Assembly: GCA_045627705.1 (NCBI GenBank)
Contig: JAZQOE010000069.1
Coordinates: 1 to 58,728, forward strand
Length of the DNA stretch: 58,728 bases
From: JBMNHG01 sp045627705
GTDB lineage: Bacteria; Verrucomicrobiota; Kiritimatiellia; RFP12; JBMNHG01
Reading direction: 5' to 3'
Shown here: piece by piece, positions 19,017 through 26,691 of the stretch
Layout of the letters: the number at the start of each line of letters is the position of its first letter
Numbering within the stretch: the stretch's first letter is position 1
Made by a program: the position numbers and the translations under genes
The notes under the pieces: generated by a model
The model's database searches: none
Told to the model about the DNA's origin: nothing
What the model saw: only the letters and a program-made list of their open reading frames with translations

Positions 19017-20252
19017 ATGAAACCCGAAGCATCCTTGATGGAAAAGTACGCGCGTCTGATTGTCGGTGTGGGCGCGAATGTCCAGCCTGGGCAAAAGGTG
19101 AGAATCAACGCGTCCGTGCAAGAACACGAGTTTGCCTGCATGGTGATGGAAGAATGCTACAAGGCCGGTGCCAAGGCAGTATCGATCGACTGGACTTGCG
19201 ACTTCCAAAACCGCTTGAACTACGAATATGCGGAAGAGGCGGTGCTTGGCGAAGTGCTGCCTTGGGAAAAGGCCAAACTACAGCAGATGGTCGAGGACCT
19301 GCCCTGTCGCATCTTCATACTGTCGGACGACCCGGACGCCCTGGCCGGCATCGACCCAAAGAAGATCGGCGCTGTCATGCGCGCCCGTGGCGCCGTGACA
19401 AAACCATACCGCAATGCGATCGAGGGCATTCACCAGTGGGTGATTGCCGCGATTCCTTCCCCCAGGTGGGCGCAAAAGTGCTTCCCTGATCTTGACGAGG
19501 AAGCAGCAATGGCGAAACTCTGGGATGCAATACTGAAAACTGTCCGTGTTTCCAAGGACAACGATCCCGTCGTCCTTTGGCATGCGCATACCGATGGGAT
19601 TTCCGCCAAGGCTGATTGGCTAAACGAACAAGGTTTCTCTTCGCTGCGCTATCGGAGCGCGAATGGCACGGACTTCACGGTCGAGTTGATTCCTGGCGCC
19701 GCATGGTGTGGGGCAAGGGAACCAAACTCAAAGAACGGCGTTTATTTTGTCCCCAACATGCCGACCGAAGAGATATTCACTTCGCCAATGGCGGGGCGTT
19801 GCGAAGGCACGCTGGTAGCTGTCAAGCCGCTCAGTTGGAACAGCCAGCTGATCGATGGTTTTTCCATTGCCTTCAAAGATGGCAAGGCGGTTTCCTGCAA
19901 GGCGGAAAAGGGACAGGAACTGCTCGAGCAAATGTTCAGGATGGACGAGACGGCGTGCATGCTTGGCGAAGTTGCGCTGGTGCCAAAGGAAAGTCCTGTC
20001 AACCAGTGCGGATTCCTCTTCTACAACACGCTCTTCGACGAGAACGCATGCTGCCATGTGGCGCTTGGCATGGGCTTCAAGGAAGTCCTGCCTAATGGCC
20101 ATGAAATAAGCATATCCGAAGCACAGAAGCAGGGGATCAACGATTCGGTGATCCATGTCGATTTCATGGTTGGCGCGGATGACCTCTCAATCACCGGCAT
20201 CAAGCCTGACGGCAGCGAAGTTCCGGTTTTCGTCAACGGAACCTGGGCTTGA
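19017..20252 (+). CDS. M29-family metallo-aminopeptidase (AmpS/AmpT-like)
   Basis: 411 residues. Segments fit peptidase family M29: MEKYARLIVGVGANVQPGQKV at the N-terminus, VVLWHAHTDGIS, NGTDFTVELIPGAAWCGA, VPNMPTEEIFTSPMAG with the conserved E-x-x-T-S-P, and the late cluster LGEVALVP, FYNTLFDENACCHVALG and IHVDFMVG, which hold the Glu/His/Asp metal ligands. These enzymes remove N-terminal residues from peptides in the cytosol. ATG 19017 has GAAGGGA about 8 bases upstream; an ATG at 18882 lies inside the kinase gene and is rejected. Family recognition is solid; substrate preference is not visible. Confidence 0.9.
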   Translation: MKPEASLMEKYARLIVGVGANVQPGQKVRINASVQEHEFACMVMEECYKAGAKAVSIDWTCDFQNRLNYEYAEEAVLGEVLPWEKAKLQQMVEDLPCRIFILSDDPDALAGIDPKKIGAVMRARGAVTKPYRNAIEGIHQWVIAAIPSPRWAQKCFPDLDEEAAMAKLWDAILKTVRVSKDNDPVVLWHAHTDGISAKADWLNEQGFSSLRYRSANGTDFTVELIPGAAWCGAREPNSKNGVYFVPNMPTEEIFTSPMAGRCEGTLVAVKPLSWNSQLIDGFSIAFKDGKAVSCKAEKGQELLEQMFRMDETACMLGEVALVPKESPVNQCGFLFYNTLFDENACCHVALGMGFKEVLPNGHEISISEAQKQGINDSVIHVDFMVGADDLSITGIKPDGSEVPVFVNGTWA

Positions 20253-20341
20253 CGTACGTGGCGGAAGCGTCCGCGTCGATCCACCCGGTCATCTGTTATC
20301 TCAACATTTGTGGCGCAAGGGACACAAGCGACACAAGCGAC

Positions 20342-20500
20342 CTACGGACGCTGGTTCTTGAGCATGGATTCGGCTTCGTCGTTCAACTTGCACAGTTGGC
20401 CACCGCGCACTGGTTCCATGACCCATATCGGAAGATTGAGTTCGTTTAGCATGGTTACTTTGGCCTTGGCGTCCTGTAGCGTCCAGTCCAGCCAGGCAAG
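20342..20500 (-). pseudogene. Aldo/keto reductase remnant
   Basis: Read on the minus strand this stretch encodes LAWLDWTLQDAKAKV, then LNELNLPIWVMEPVRGGQL and a stop after LKNQRP. This matches the 'YLDWTLQDA-K---L-E--IPIWVMEPVRGG-L' block of bacterial aldo/keto reductases (the type often fused to a 4Fe-4S domain). The catalytic Asp-Tyr-Lys-His part and the C-terminus are missing, and no start is preserved. About 50 codons of a ~330-380 residue gene survive. It lies in the 280-bp gap between the convergent aminopeptidase and isomerase genes. The rest of that gap (20253-20341, 20501-20532) has only short direct repeats (GACACAAGC twice; TGGAAAGGG twice). Confidence 0.75.
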
Positions 20501-20532
20501 CATGCTGGACAGTGGAAAGGGTTGGAAAGGGA

Positions 20533-21312
20533 CTATTTCGTATCGCAATACGAGCGGAAAAGCCCGATGGCATCGGCTAGTTCATTCATTGGATCATTCT
20601 TTGGAAGGAACTCCATGCCGAGGAAACCGCTGTAGCTGCCTTCGGGTATGGCGCGAAGGATTCCGCGATAATCGATGCCGTTGTCTTCGCCGGGGAATGT
20701 GCGGCCGTTAAGCGCGGCGATGTGGAAGTGCGAAATCATCGGAAGCTTCGCATCGAGATTGGCGAGCAGTTTATCGCCCGACACTTCCATGTGGTAGATG
20801 TCGTAGAGTACGGAGAAATCGGGGTCCGCAAGTTCGCGGGCGAGACGGAAGCCAAACTCTTCGCGATCGGCCTGGTAGTCCTTGTGGTCCTTGGCATTGA
20901 GCATTTCGAACTGGAGACGGACGCCGGAACCGCGTGCCTTGTCGAGCAGACGGGAGAACGCTTCGAGGCAGTTGTCGAAAGCCTCCTCGTCAGAAAGGCC
21001 ATCCTTGCGGCAGCCACTGAAGACAATCAAATTCTGCACGCCAGCATTCGCAAGCTGCTCGATCAATCGCATGTTGGCATCGAGGAGCGGATTGCGGTTC
21101 GCGCGGACGTTAAAGCCTTCCATCATGCCTTCGCCACAGGCATTGAGAAGCGCAAGTCCCGCATCCTTCGCAGCAGTCCAGCGTTCGGGCGCGACCATTT
21201 CAGCGGCGGTGTAGCCCATTTCCGCAAGTTGACCATAGTATTTCGCAGGATCGAATCCCTCGCGGAAGAAACACCAGTCGGGTGCGCTGAACTTGAGTTC
21301 GGAAGCCTTCAT
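20533..21312 (-). CDS. Hydroxypyruvate isomerase-like TIM-barrel protein
   Basis: 259-residue xylose-isomerase-like TIM barrel. Residues typical of the Hyi/AP endonuclease 2 group are FSAPDWCFFREGFDP, FEMLNAKDHKDY (metal-ligand Glu), VLYDIYHMEVSGD (Asp and His), HFHIAALNGRTFPGEDNGIDY and FLGMEFLPKNDP with the last ligand Glu. The arrangement HIA-x7-PG-x4-G-x-IDY is characteristic of hydroxypyruvate isomerase. It would interconvert hydroxypyruvate and tartronate semialdehyde or act on a similar small sugar acid; no glyoxylate-pathway partner is nearby, so the substrate is open. It sits 30 bp downstream of era on the same strand and is probably co-transcribed. Confidence 0.87.
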   Translation of the reverse strand: MKASELKFSAPDWCFFREGFDPAKYYGQLAEMGYTAAEMVAPERWTAAKDAGLALLNACGEGMMEGFNVRANRNPLLDANMRLIEQLANAGVQNLIVFSGCRKDGLSDEEAFDNCLEAFSRLLDKARGSGVRLQFEMLNAKDHKDYQADREEFGFRLARELADPDFSVLYDIYHMEVSGDKLLANLDAKLPMISHFHIAALNGRTFPGEDNGIDYRGILRAIPEGSYSGFLGMEFLPKNDPMNELADAIGLFRSYCDTK

Positions 21313-21342
21313 CTCTGCCTACTCCTTATGGCTGCGCTGGAA

Positions 21343-22278
21343 TCAGCGTGGTTCGAGGTAGCCCATCTGGCGCATAAGCCAGAAATTCTTCGACCAATCC
21401 TTCTCCACCTTCACCCAAAGTTCGACTTCGGCATCGACGCCGAACATCTCCGAGATTTCAGGCTCGGAAGCGCGTCGGACGGCGCGTATTGTGCGGCCCT
21501 TGTATCCGAGGACGATCGGACGCTGTGATGGACGGTTCACGAAAATCGTGGCGCGGATGTGCCAGTGCGTCCCCTCCTCCGCTATGTTGTCAATGCGCAC
21601 GCCGATCTCGTGGGGCAGCTCGTCGCCAAGGCGCATGAAGAGTTTTTCGCGGATTACGTCGGAAATCGCCAGCGGACGCGGATAGTCTGTCGCGGTGTCG
21701 GACGGGAAATACGGTTCGCCCGGCTCCGCATGGGTGAAAATGAGATCGACGAGTTGCGGGACGTTGCTGTTCGATGCGGCGGCAACCTCGATCCACTCGA
21801 CATCGTCGCGGTGGTGGTCCTTCTCCTCCTGAATGGCTTTCCACGCGGCATGGTATTCGGCGACGTGCCTTGTAGTGCCGTGGTCGCACTTGTTCAACAC
21901 GATGATCACAGGTTGGTCGGCGAAAAGCGCGCGACGAAGCCATCCCTCGTCCTCAAGCTGCGGGGCATGCGATGCATCGACTACAACGGCGAGCACATTC
22001 ACGTTCGCCGACGCCTGGCGCGCCATGCGGTTCATCAGCGTACCGAGGCGGTTCTCGCTCTTGTGGAGACCGGGAGTATCGACGAGCACGATCTGTCCGC
22101 GCTTGTCGGTGAAGACGCCGCGCACAACGTTGCGCGTGGTCTGGACTACGGGCGACACAATGCTCACCTTCTCGCCGACGATTGTGTTGACGAGCGTCGA
22201 TTTGCCCGCGTTCGTACGCCCTACGACGCCCACTATCGCGTAGCGGCGTTCCTTCTTTGTTTCATTCGCTTCTGCCAT
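21343..22278 (-). CDS. era: GTPase Era
   Basis: 311-residue GTPase that binds the 3' end of 16S rRNA and helps assemble the 30S subunit. The G1 loop is GRTNAGKST, G3 is DTPGLHKS, G4 is NKCD. The C-terminal KH domain is seen in HWHIRATIFVNRPSQRPIVLGYKGRTIRAVRRASEPEISEMFG. In most Era proteins G1 reads GRPNVGKST. ATG 22278 (MAEANETKKERRYAIVGVVG) is chosen because the longer reading adds 35 residues with no homology; no strong Shine-Dalgarno is visible. The gene diverges from parE, with 116 bp between starts. Confidence 0.94.
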   Translation of the reverse strand: MAEANETKKERRYAIVGVVGRTNAGKSTLVNTIVGEKVSIVSPVVQTTRNVVRGVFTDKRGQIVLVDTPGLHKSENRLGTLMNRMARQASANVNVLAVVVDASHAPQLEDEGWLRRALFADQPVIIVLNKCDHGTTRHVAEYHAAWKAIQEEKDHHRDDVEWIEVAAASNSNVPQLVDLIFTHAEPGEPYFPSDTATDYPRPLAISDVIREKLFMRLGDELPHEIGVRIDNIAEEGTHWHIRATIFVNRPSQRPIVLGYKGRTIRAVRRASEPEISEMFGVDAEVELWVKVEKDWSKNFWLMRQMGYLEPR

Positions 22279-22356
22279 GGGGCGAATGGTAATCCTTACG
22301 GAGGTCCGGCGGCAAGATGAATCTCCCAATGAACGCCCGGTTTCACGAGCGCGGCA

Positions 22357-22384
22357 TTGATTCCCAAGGGGGATGTGGTACAAT
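22357..22384 (+). promoter_or_regulatory. Sigma70-type promoter giving a near-leaderless parE transcript
   Basis: TTGATT at 22357-22362 and TACAAT at 22379-22384 are separated by 16 bp, a good match to -35/-10 consensus. Predicted initiation near 22391 leaves only about 4 bases before the ATG at 22395, and no ribosome-binding site is present. A GGGGG/CCCCC pair flanks the -10 box. Confidence 0.5.
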
Positions 22385-22394
22385 ACCCCCCATC

Positions 22395-24251
22395 ATGGCA
22401 TCCGATACGAATCAACAAGATCTTGTCGCCGCCGCTTCCGATTATGGCGACAGCTCAATCCAGACACTTTCCGACGTTGCGCACATCCGCGCCAGGCTTG
22501 GCATGTACATCGGCCGCGCCGGCGATGGTTCCCAGTACGAAGACGGCATATACATCCTCCTGAAGGAGGTCATCGACAATGCGATCGACGAATTTATCAT
22601 GGGGCATGGCAAGCGCGTCGAAATCCGCCTGAACTTCAATTCCGGCGAGGTGACAGTGCGCGACTTCGGTCGCGGCATCCCGCTCGGCAAGGTCGTGGAC
22701 TGCGTCTCGAAGAAAAACACAGGCGGCAAGTTCGACGACAAGTCGTTCCAGTTCTCGGTCGGCATGAACGGCGTCGGCACGAAGGCCGTGAACGCACTTT
22801 CGTCCGAGTTCGAAGTGCGTTCCGTGCGCGATGGCGAATTCTCCGAGGCCTCATTCCGCGAGGGCGAACTTGTCTCGCAGAATCGCGACAAGCTTACGGC
22901 GAACGAGCGCAACGGCACCTTCGTGCGCTTCATCCCCGATCCGAATATCTTCAAGAACTACCAGTTCCGCGAAGAGCACGTGCTCCGCAGGATGCGCATG
23001 TACGCATATCTCAACGCGGGTCTCACGATCGACTTCAACGGTTCGAAGATCATCTCGGAAAACGGGCTGCTCGACCTCATACACGACGAGTCCGACCTCG
23101 AGAAGCTCTACACGCCGTTCCACTACCGCTCGAAGCAGCTCGAAGTGGTGTTCGTCCACACGAACCGCTTCAGCGAATCGTACTTCTCGTTTGTGAACGG
23201 CCAGTTCACGACCGATGGCGGCACGCACCTCACGGCCTTCAAGGAGGGCGTCCTCAAGGCCGTCAACGAATACTCGAAGAAGAAGTTCGATGGCGACGAC
23301 GTGCGCGACGGCATCGTCGGCGCGATTTCCGTGCGCGTGCAGAACCCCGTATTCGAGGCGCAGACGAAGAACAAGCTCGGCATGCCAGACCTCCGCAACG
23401 GCTGGGTGAACGAGGTCAAGCGCGTTGTCGAAGAGCAGTTCCACCGCGAACCGGGCGAGGCGGCCAAGCTGCTCGAGAAGATTGCATCGACAAGCGAGAT
23501 GCGCGCCGAGATCGGCAAGGTGAAGAAGCTCGCCCGCGAGCGCGCCCGCGCCGTGACCGTGCGAGTGCCGCAGCTGAGCGACTGCAAGCACCACCTGAAC
23601 ATGGCGAAGGATAGCGGCCATGACTCGATGATCTTCATCGTGGAGGGCTTGTCCGCCGCGGGCACGCTCAAGAACTCGCGAGACGCGAACAACCAGGCCG
23701 TCTTCACCCTGCGCGGCAAGCCGCTGAACGTGTGCGAACTGAAGCGCGATGCCCTTTACAAGAACGAGGAACTCTTCAACCTTATGAAGAGCCTCGACAT
23801 CGAGGAAGCGTTTGAACGCCTGCGCTACGAGAAGGTCGTGCTTGCGACGGATGCCGATGTCGATGGACTCCACATCCGCAACCTGATGATCACCTTCTTC
23901 ATGAAGTTCTTCGACCGCGTGATCAAGGAGGGGCACCTCTTCATCCTCGAGACGCCGTTGTTCCGCGTGAGGAACAAGAAGGAAAACTTCTACTGCTACA
24001 CCGAAGAAGAGCGCGTAAAGGCGATCGACAAGGTCGGCAAGGGCGGCGAGATCACACGGTTCAAGGGCCTCGGCGAAATCAACAAGGAAGAGTTCCGCGA
24101 TTTCATCGGCAAGGACATGCGCCTTACGCCAGTTGACGCATCACATGATGTATCGGTGCGCGACACACTCCAGTTCTACATGGGTTCGAACACCCGCGAG
24201 CGCCGCCAGTACATCATGGACAACCTCGTCGTCGGCGAGGAGTCGCTGTAG
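22395..24251 (+). CDS. parE: DNA topoisomerase IV subunit B (ParE/GyrB family)
   Basis: 618-residue type IIA topoisomerase ATPase subunit. The GHKL domain shows IRARLGMYIGRAG, EVIDNAIDE (catalytic Glu), VRDFGRGIP, GMNGVGTKAVNALS and the QTKNKLG switch lysine. The TOPRIM domain reads IVEGLSAAGTLKNSRD and later LATDADVDGLHI; the C-terminal GEINKEEF segment is present. The TOPRIM motif is EGLSAAG rather than GyrB's EGDSAGG, and the sequence NNQAVFTLRGKPLNV resembles the ParE type of Bacteroidota. Start 22395 gives MASDTNQQ. The partner subunit A gene (parC) is not adjacent, which is unusual because the pair is often clustered. Confidence 0.92.
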   Translation: MASDTNQQDLVAAASDYGDSSIQTLSDVAHIRARLGMYIGRAGDGSQYEDGIYILLKEVIDNAIDEFIMGHGKRVEIRLNFNSGEVTVRDFGRGIPLGKVVDCVSKKNTGGKFDDKSFQFSVGMNGVGTKAVNALSSEFEVRSVRDGEFSEASFREGELVSQNRDKLTANERNGTFVRFIPDPNIFKNYQFREEHVLRRMRMYAYLNAGLTIDFNGSKIISENGLLDLIHDESDLEKLYTPFHYRSKQLEVVFVHTNRFSESYFSFVNGQFTTDGGTHLTAFKEGVLKAVNEYSKKKFDGDDVRDGIVGAISVRVQNPVFEAQTKNKLGMPDLRNGWVNEVKRVVEEQFHREPGEAAKLLEKIASTSEMRAEIGKVKKLARERARAVTVRVPQLSDCKHHLNMAKDSGHDSMIFIVEGLSAAGTLKNSRDANNQAVFTLRGKPLNVCELKRDALYKNEELFNLMKSLDIEEAFERLRYEKVVLATDADVDGLHIRNLMITFFMKFFDRVIKEGHLFILETPLFRVRNKKENFYCYTEEERVKAIDKVGKGGEITRFKGLGEINKEEFRDFIGKDMRLTPVDASHDVSVRDTLQFYMGSNTRERRQYIMDNLVVGEESL

Positions 24252-24290
24252 CCATTCATCCCACGGTCCTTCAACAGGCAAGGGACGCTT

Positions 24291-24326
24291 CTTGCCAACT
24301 GGTAAGCAAAGTATTATTCTCTTACC
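24291..24326 (+). promoter_or_regulatory. Promoter/operator region of the first TA operon
   Basis: Three copies of one half-site occur: CTTGCC at 24291, GGTAAG at 24301 and CTTACC at 24321. GGTAAG and CTTACC form a perfect inverted pair around a -10-like TATTAT (24312-24317). This layout suits autoregulation by the AbrB-type antitoxin starting at 24350, which has AGGAG at 24339-24343. The -35 box is not clear. Confidence 0.45.
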
Positions 24327-24349
24327 CATCTTACAAATAGGAGAACGCA

Positions 24350-24679
24350 ATGTATTCAGTCGAAACTGCAAAAATGTCGTCCAAGGGGCAACTTGTAATC
24401 CCGGATGCATTGCGGAAGCGCTATGGATGGCAACCGGGTACGACCCTGCTGATGATTGGAACCGGTGATGCGATAGTGCTTCAGGCGCTTCAAACTCCGA
24501 GCGACGAGACGATCGACTCCGTATTGGCAGAATCGAAAGCCGCAGGCGATTCTGTGTCGCATCGCATCGCAAATGCGAAAGCGGCATTGTCAAAACTAGG
24601 GAAACTTGGCATAAGGCTGCCAAATGGCATTGAAAAGAGTGAATCGCGCCGTTCCATGCTTCTGGAGAAACATTCTTGA
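24350..24679 (+). CDS. AbrB/MazE/SpoVT-type antitoxin
   Basis: 109 residues. The N-terminal ~45 form the swapped-hairpin DNA-binding fold: MSSKGQLVIPDALRKRYGWQPGTTLLMIGTGDAIVLQ, with the typical S-x-K-G-Q-x-x-I-P. The C-terminal half is helical and would wrap the toxin; it is longer than in many VapB proteins and carries an unusual segment (SKLGKLGIRLPNGIEK). AGGAG is 6 bases upstream of the ATG. The gene overlaps the PIN toxin gene by 4 bp. It probably represses its own operon through the half-sites upstream; that operon may also contain the three defence-type genes downstream. Confidence 0.87.
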   Translation: MYSVETAKMSSKGQLVIPDALRKRYGWQPGTTLLMIGTGDAIVLQALQTPSDETIDSVLAESKAAGDSVSHRIANAKAALSKLGKLGIRLPNGIEKSESRRSMLLEKHS

Positions 24680-25074
24680 AAGTAATGTTCGATATAAATG
24701 TCATTCTCGACATTCTGGCGAACAGGGAACCGTTCCTCGATGATTCCAGGTCGGCCTTCATGAGGGCGATAGAGAACGACGATGAACCATTTGTAGCCGT
24801 ACATGCATTGTCAACGCTGTATTATCTTCTTGGGAGCGCCACGACCCGCAAGCTTCGCGATGCAGCCATGGGATGGATATTCAATTCCTTCAAGATTGCA
24901 GGTGCGGGAGAAGTGGAGGCGAATGCCGCGCGCGCGATGAAGTTTCGAGATTTCGAAGACGCATTGGTCGCGGCATGCGCGGTATCGTCAAGTTGTGAAG
25001 TAATTGTCACACGCAATCTCAAGGACTTCAGGAATTCCCCGATCCGGGCAGTTCATCCCCGCGAGTTCCAATGA
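24676..25074 (+). CDS. PIN-domain toxin (VapC-like ribonuclease)
   Basis: 132 residues read from TTG at 24676, or 129 from ATG at 24685. TTG is preferred because GGAGA ends 7 bases before it and it overlaps the antitoxin stop (TTGA). The PIN fold begins FDINVILDILANREPF with the first active-site Asp, has the ALSTLYYLLG helix of one VapC subgroup and DFEDALVAACA with further acidic residues, and ends IVTRNLKDF. Such proteins are Mg-dependent RNases held inactive by the upstream antitoxin. The last four bases (ATGA) are shared with the start of the TerB-like gene, so this toxin gene is coupled to the defence-type operon. Confidence 0.86.
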   Translation: MKVMFDINVILDILANREPFLDDSRSAFMRAIENDDEPFVAVHALSTLYYLLGSATTRKLRDAAMGWIFNSFKIAGAGEVEANAARAMKFRDFEDALVAACAVSSSCEVIVTRNLKDFRNSPIRAVHPREFQ

Positions 25075-26690
25075 CGAAAATCGAAAATTCGCAAGCGCTT
25101 TTCATGGGTGAAGAACAAGGACATCCCGTTGCCAGTGCCATGGCCAGGAAGAACGAACCTGCCGCCATCGGCGCATACACCCTGGTGCTTGACGATGCGC
25201 CGGATGATGGACAGCCACGCTATCGCGAAACGCCGATCGCATTCGGCGCGGGTGCGCGGCCGATTGGGTTGTCATCATTGGACGAAAGGCGTGTGCCGGA
25301 AAGAATCCGTCAGATGCGGCGGCTCCACGATTACGCTGACGACTCCTACACTCAGCGGCACAAGAACTTCTTCCTGCAGGGCATCTTCATGGCGGACTAC
25401 GAAGACAATGCGCCATGGCATGGCAACTTGCATCGCTATTTCCCTGTTTATGACGATCTTTCAGTTTCACAGCTGCGTGGCTATTTCACATGGCGGACAC
25501 AGCTCCGGAAAGGGCGCTTCGAAGAGATTACCCCTTCGTTCGCCTATCTCTACATCTATGAAATCCTCAATGGCATCGGAACGAAATCCGTCGAGGAAGG
25601 CATCGGGCGACTTGTAGAGTTCGAGAAGCAATACATAGATGCCGGCTTCGGCGATGACATCATGCGGCGGAACCTGCGACAGTGGCGCCTGGAGTTCGCG
25701 GTGGTGAGTGGACTGCCGCCTGACAAACTGCGCGAATACGCGCATCCGCAGATCCTGAAGACAGATGCGGCGCTGTACACGTTGAAGAATCCACAGTCTG
25801 CCGATGACGCAGCAGTCTTCGACGCGATGTGCGCAATGGGAAATGCTAAACTGGCCACATCGCCAGTGGTCACGAAGAAAGGCGATGCAGGGATACATCT
25901 CTTCGCTGAGACATGGCGCGTGGCCCTTGCAAAATGCCTCATAGACGGGAAAAATCTCTTCGCAGCCTGTTTCGGCACACGCTGCTCCTGCCACTGGTAT
26001 CCGCTCGCAAACGCGGTTTACTGGCGTCGCTACCCGATGAGCCCAGTCGTCAGGGAACTCAACCCATGCCACCACTTCCTCATCAAGGACGGCGGGTGGT
26101 TCGAGCGGTGCTACCGCAAGATCAACTTCAACCGCGAACTGTTCGCGGGCTTCCTTCACGAGACAGACCGTCAACTTAGAAATTACTTTAGGCAAGTCGG
26201 CGGACCCATGCGCGAACGCAAGGAGGAATCATGGGCGTCCGAGTATGTGCATTCCGTGATACAGGCGGATCAAAAGGCCAGGATCGAGGCCGCGCGCCCA
26301 AAGGTATCGATCAGTTTCACGGAACTCGATAAGATCCGCGATGACGCCCTGCAAACACAGGATTGGCTGTTGACGGACGACGAGAAGGCGGATGCTCCAT
26401 GCGAAACGCCAGTGGCGGCTGTCGAGTCCCCATCGGGGCAAGCAGACGAAACATCCCCGCGGATTGCGTTGGACGATTTCCATGCCGCCGTGGTATGCGC
26501 GCTTTTGCGTGGCGAGTCCCCTGCCCCGTTGATCGCCGCTCACCACGCCATGCCGGAGATTATTGCCGATGCGTTAAACGAAGCATTTTTCGATGAAATC
26601 GGCGACACCGCTTTTTCCTGCGATGACGGTTCTCTCGCCATCATCGAAGATTATCGCGATGATGTCGCAAGGCTGATTGGAGAATTTTGA
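25071..26690 (+). CDS. TerB_N/TerB_C domain protein of a BrxD-BrxHI cassette
   Basis: 539 residues, predicted cytosolic. The TerB_N domain spans about residues 40-230, with the hallmark YFTWRTQLRKGRF followed by SFAYLYIYEILNGIG. The middle contains HLFAETWRVAL and a CFGTRCSC-HWYPLA segment with several Cys and His residues. The C-terminal part resembles TerB_C: SISFTELDKIRDDALQTQDWLL and the closing helical region. The family is named for tellurite resistance but occurs beside helicases and ATPases in phage-defence loci. The start overlaps the toxin stop (ATGA) and the next gene begins 1 bp after its stop. I have seen TerB, DUF2791 and Lhr-helicase genes together in many genomes outside full BREX; no molecular role is established here. 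Confidence 0.83.
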   Translation: MTKIENSQALFMGEEQGHPVASAMARKNEPAAIGAYTLVLDDAPDDGQPRYRETPIAFGAGARPIGLSSLDERRVPERIRQMRRLHDYADDSYTQRHKNFFLQGIFMADYEDNAPWHGNLHRYFPVYDDLSVSQLRGYFTWRTQLRKGRFEEITPSFAYLYIYEILNGIGTKSVEEGIGRLVEFEKQYIDAGFGDDIMRRNLRQWRLEFAVVSGLPPDKLREYAHPQILKTDAALYTLKNPQSADDAAVFDAMCAMGNAKLATSPVVTKKGDAGIHLFAETWRVALAKCLIDGKNLFAACFGTRCSCHWYPLANAVYWRRYPMSPVVRELNPCHHFLIKDGGWFERCYRKINFNRELFAGFLHETDRQLRNYFRQVGGPMRERKEESWASEYVHSVIQADQKARIEAARPKVSISFTELDKIRDDALQTQDWLLTDDEKADAPCETPVAAVESPSGQADETSPRIALDDFHAAVVCALLRGESPAPLIAAHHAMPEIIADALNEAFFDEIGDTAFSCDDGSLAIIEDYRDDVARLIGEF

Positions 26691-26691
26691 A

